From positions 1 to 5,925 of the forward strand of contig CAJUJN010000137.1 in NCBI GenBank assembly GCA_910586775.1: 5,925 bases of DNA, given 5' to 3'. The position numbers were made by a program, and so were the translations under genes. A model generated the notes under the pieces. The model was not told the origin of the DNA, ran no database searches, and was given only the letters and a program-made list of their open reading frames with translations. This document shows positions 5,615-5,925 of the stretch, piece by piece. This stretch comes from an uncultured Acetatifactor sp. (GTDB lineage: Bacteria; Bacillota; Clostridia; Lachnospirales; Lachnospiraceae). Position 1 is the stretch's first letter, and each line of letters begins with the position of its first letter.

Positions 5615-5680
5615 TGTTCTGCACTGTAGAAGCGCTAACCCGTTATTCTGTCCTGCACTGCAGAAGCGCTCACCCGTTAT
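5615..5680. repeat. Tandem 34-bp repeat, two copies
   Basis: Positions 5615-5646 match 5649-5680 at 29 of 32 bases (differences at 5618, 5627 and 5637), giving a 34-bp period. Each unit carries AGAAGCGCT followed by ACCCGTTAT or CACCCGTTAT. The pair lies between the third GNAT remnant and the promoter of the PARG-like gene, directly upstream of its -35 box, as regulator sites would. It overlaps the GNAT stop codon. Only two units exist, so this is not a CRISPR array. Confidence 0.8.
5645..5657. repeat. 13-bp direct repeat, copy 2, inside the tandem repeat
   Basis: ATTCTGTCCTGCA spans the junction between the two 34-bp units and is identical to the copy at the PARG break, 424 bp away in the same orientation. 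Confidence 0.75.
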
Positions 5681-5925
5681 ACAATTTCCACCGGCAAATG
5701 TTTTCGGGTGTGAGTATATTTTGCAGTATTTTTTCATAAAGGTCAAACCAGGGAAGGCCATGTGCTTCATATCCCAGGCTTACCGTTCCTGCAAACCGGT
5801 ATCCGCATTTTTGATAAAGCTGCTTCGCGGGAGTGTTTTCCTTTACCACATCAAGCCTCGGGTCTTTGACAAGCAAACGCGCCTCCTACAGGGCAGCAAT
5901 GGACTATCTTGAAAAGCCTTCCTAT
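5670..5925 (-). pseudogene. GNAT acetyltransferase remnant with in-frame amber codons, cut by the window edge
   Basis: The C-terminal part is clear: RLDVVKENTPAKQLYQKCGY, then FAGTVSLGY and GLPWFDLYEKIL, the usual GNAT motif B (N-x-P-A-x-x-L-Y-x-x-x-G) and tail, ending at a TGA at 5670-5672. The uninterrupted frame starts only at a TTG at 5876. Upstream the same frame still looks protein-like (GFSR, SIAAL, EARLLVKD) but is broken by TAG at 5886-5888, 5904-5906 and 5922-5924. Motif A is poorly preserved. The gene is almost certainly inactive unless amber is read as an amino acid, which other genes here give no reason to expect. The N-terminal half lies beyond the window. Confidence 0.65.

Noticed and set aside
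5632..5646. Integron attC-like site, suggested by TAACCCGTTAT
   Set aside because: No paired R/L boxes with the attC consensus and no integrase in the window.
5615..5680. CRISPR array
   Set aside because: Only two units, directly adjoining with no unique spacer between; no cas genes.
5354..5770. Minus-strand ORF of 138 codons across the repeats and PARG start
   Set aside because: Runs through the promoter, repeats and a better-supported start in a different frame; no motif.

Overview
The window looks like a degraded accessory stretch from a Clostridia (Lachnospiraceae-type) chromosome. The evidence is strong purine-rich ribosome binding sites (GGAGG, AAGGAG), AT-rich promoters between moderately GC-rich genes, and families that I know mainly from gut Firmicutes (DUF4869, its partner ATPase, DUF1062, TIGR02452). 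The taxonomic call is inference from recall; no marker gene is present.

Layout. Positions 1-343 (minus) hold the C-terminal end of an IS66-like transposase remnant with an in-frame stop. Next (364-894, minus) is a GNAT acetyltransferase whose family-like reading is intact except for a TAA at codon 7. Then comes a tight minus-strand pair: DUF4869 (1915-2364) followed after 3 bp by a P-loop ATPase (943-1911). Divergent from it, on the plus strand, is a MarR-type regulator (2542-2976) with a clear promoter and a perfect inverted repeat at its likely transcription start, followed by a TauE/SafE (TSUP) membrane exporter (3050-3817). Convergent with the exporter is a second GNAT remnant lacking its N-terminal half (3839-4144, minus). 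It lies directly downstream of an apparently intact DUF1062 zinc-ribbon gene (4168-4881, minus).

The right end is the least ordinary part. A TIGR02452/PARG-like gene (start 5538, minus) matches its family for about 103 residues and then stops matching just before the catalytic glycine-rich motif. The breakpoint falls inside a 13-bp sequence that recurs 424 bp away, in a tandem 34-bp repeat upstream of the same gene. Downstream of the break, about 200 nt of purine-rich minus-strand sequence looks like a structured non-coding RNA with a closing helix and internal hairpins, possibly raiA-motif-like. A third GNAT remnant with in-frame amber codons runs off the right edge.

Reading. The working units are probably (a) the DUF4869-ATPase pair, (b) the MarR-TSUP pair, in which the regulator likely controls itself and perhaps the exporter, (c) DUF1062 and (d) the candidate RNA. 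Around them lie at least five broken genes: a transposase, three acetyltransferases and a PARG-like gene. The best candidates for something undescribed are the ATPase/DUF4869 pair, whose ATPase has a Toprim-like second half, and the repeat-bordered RNA locus.
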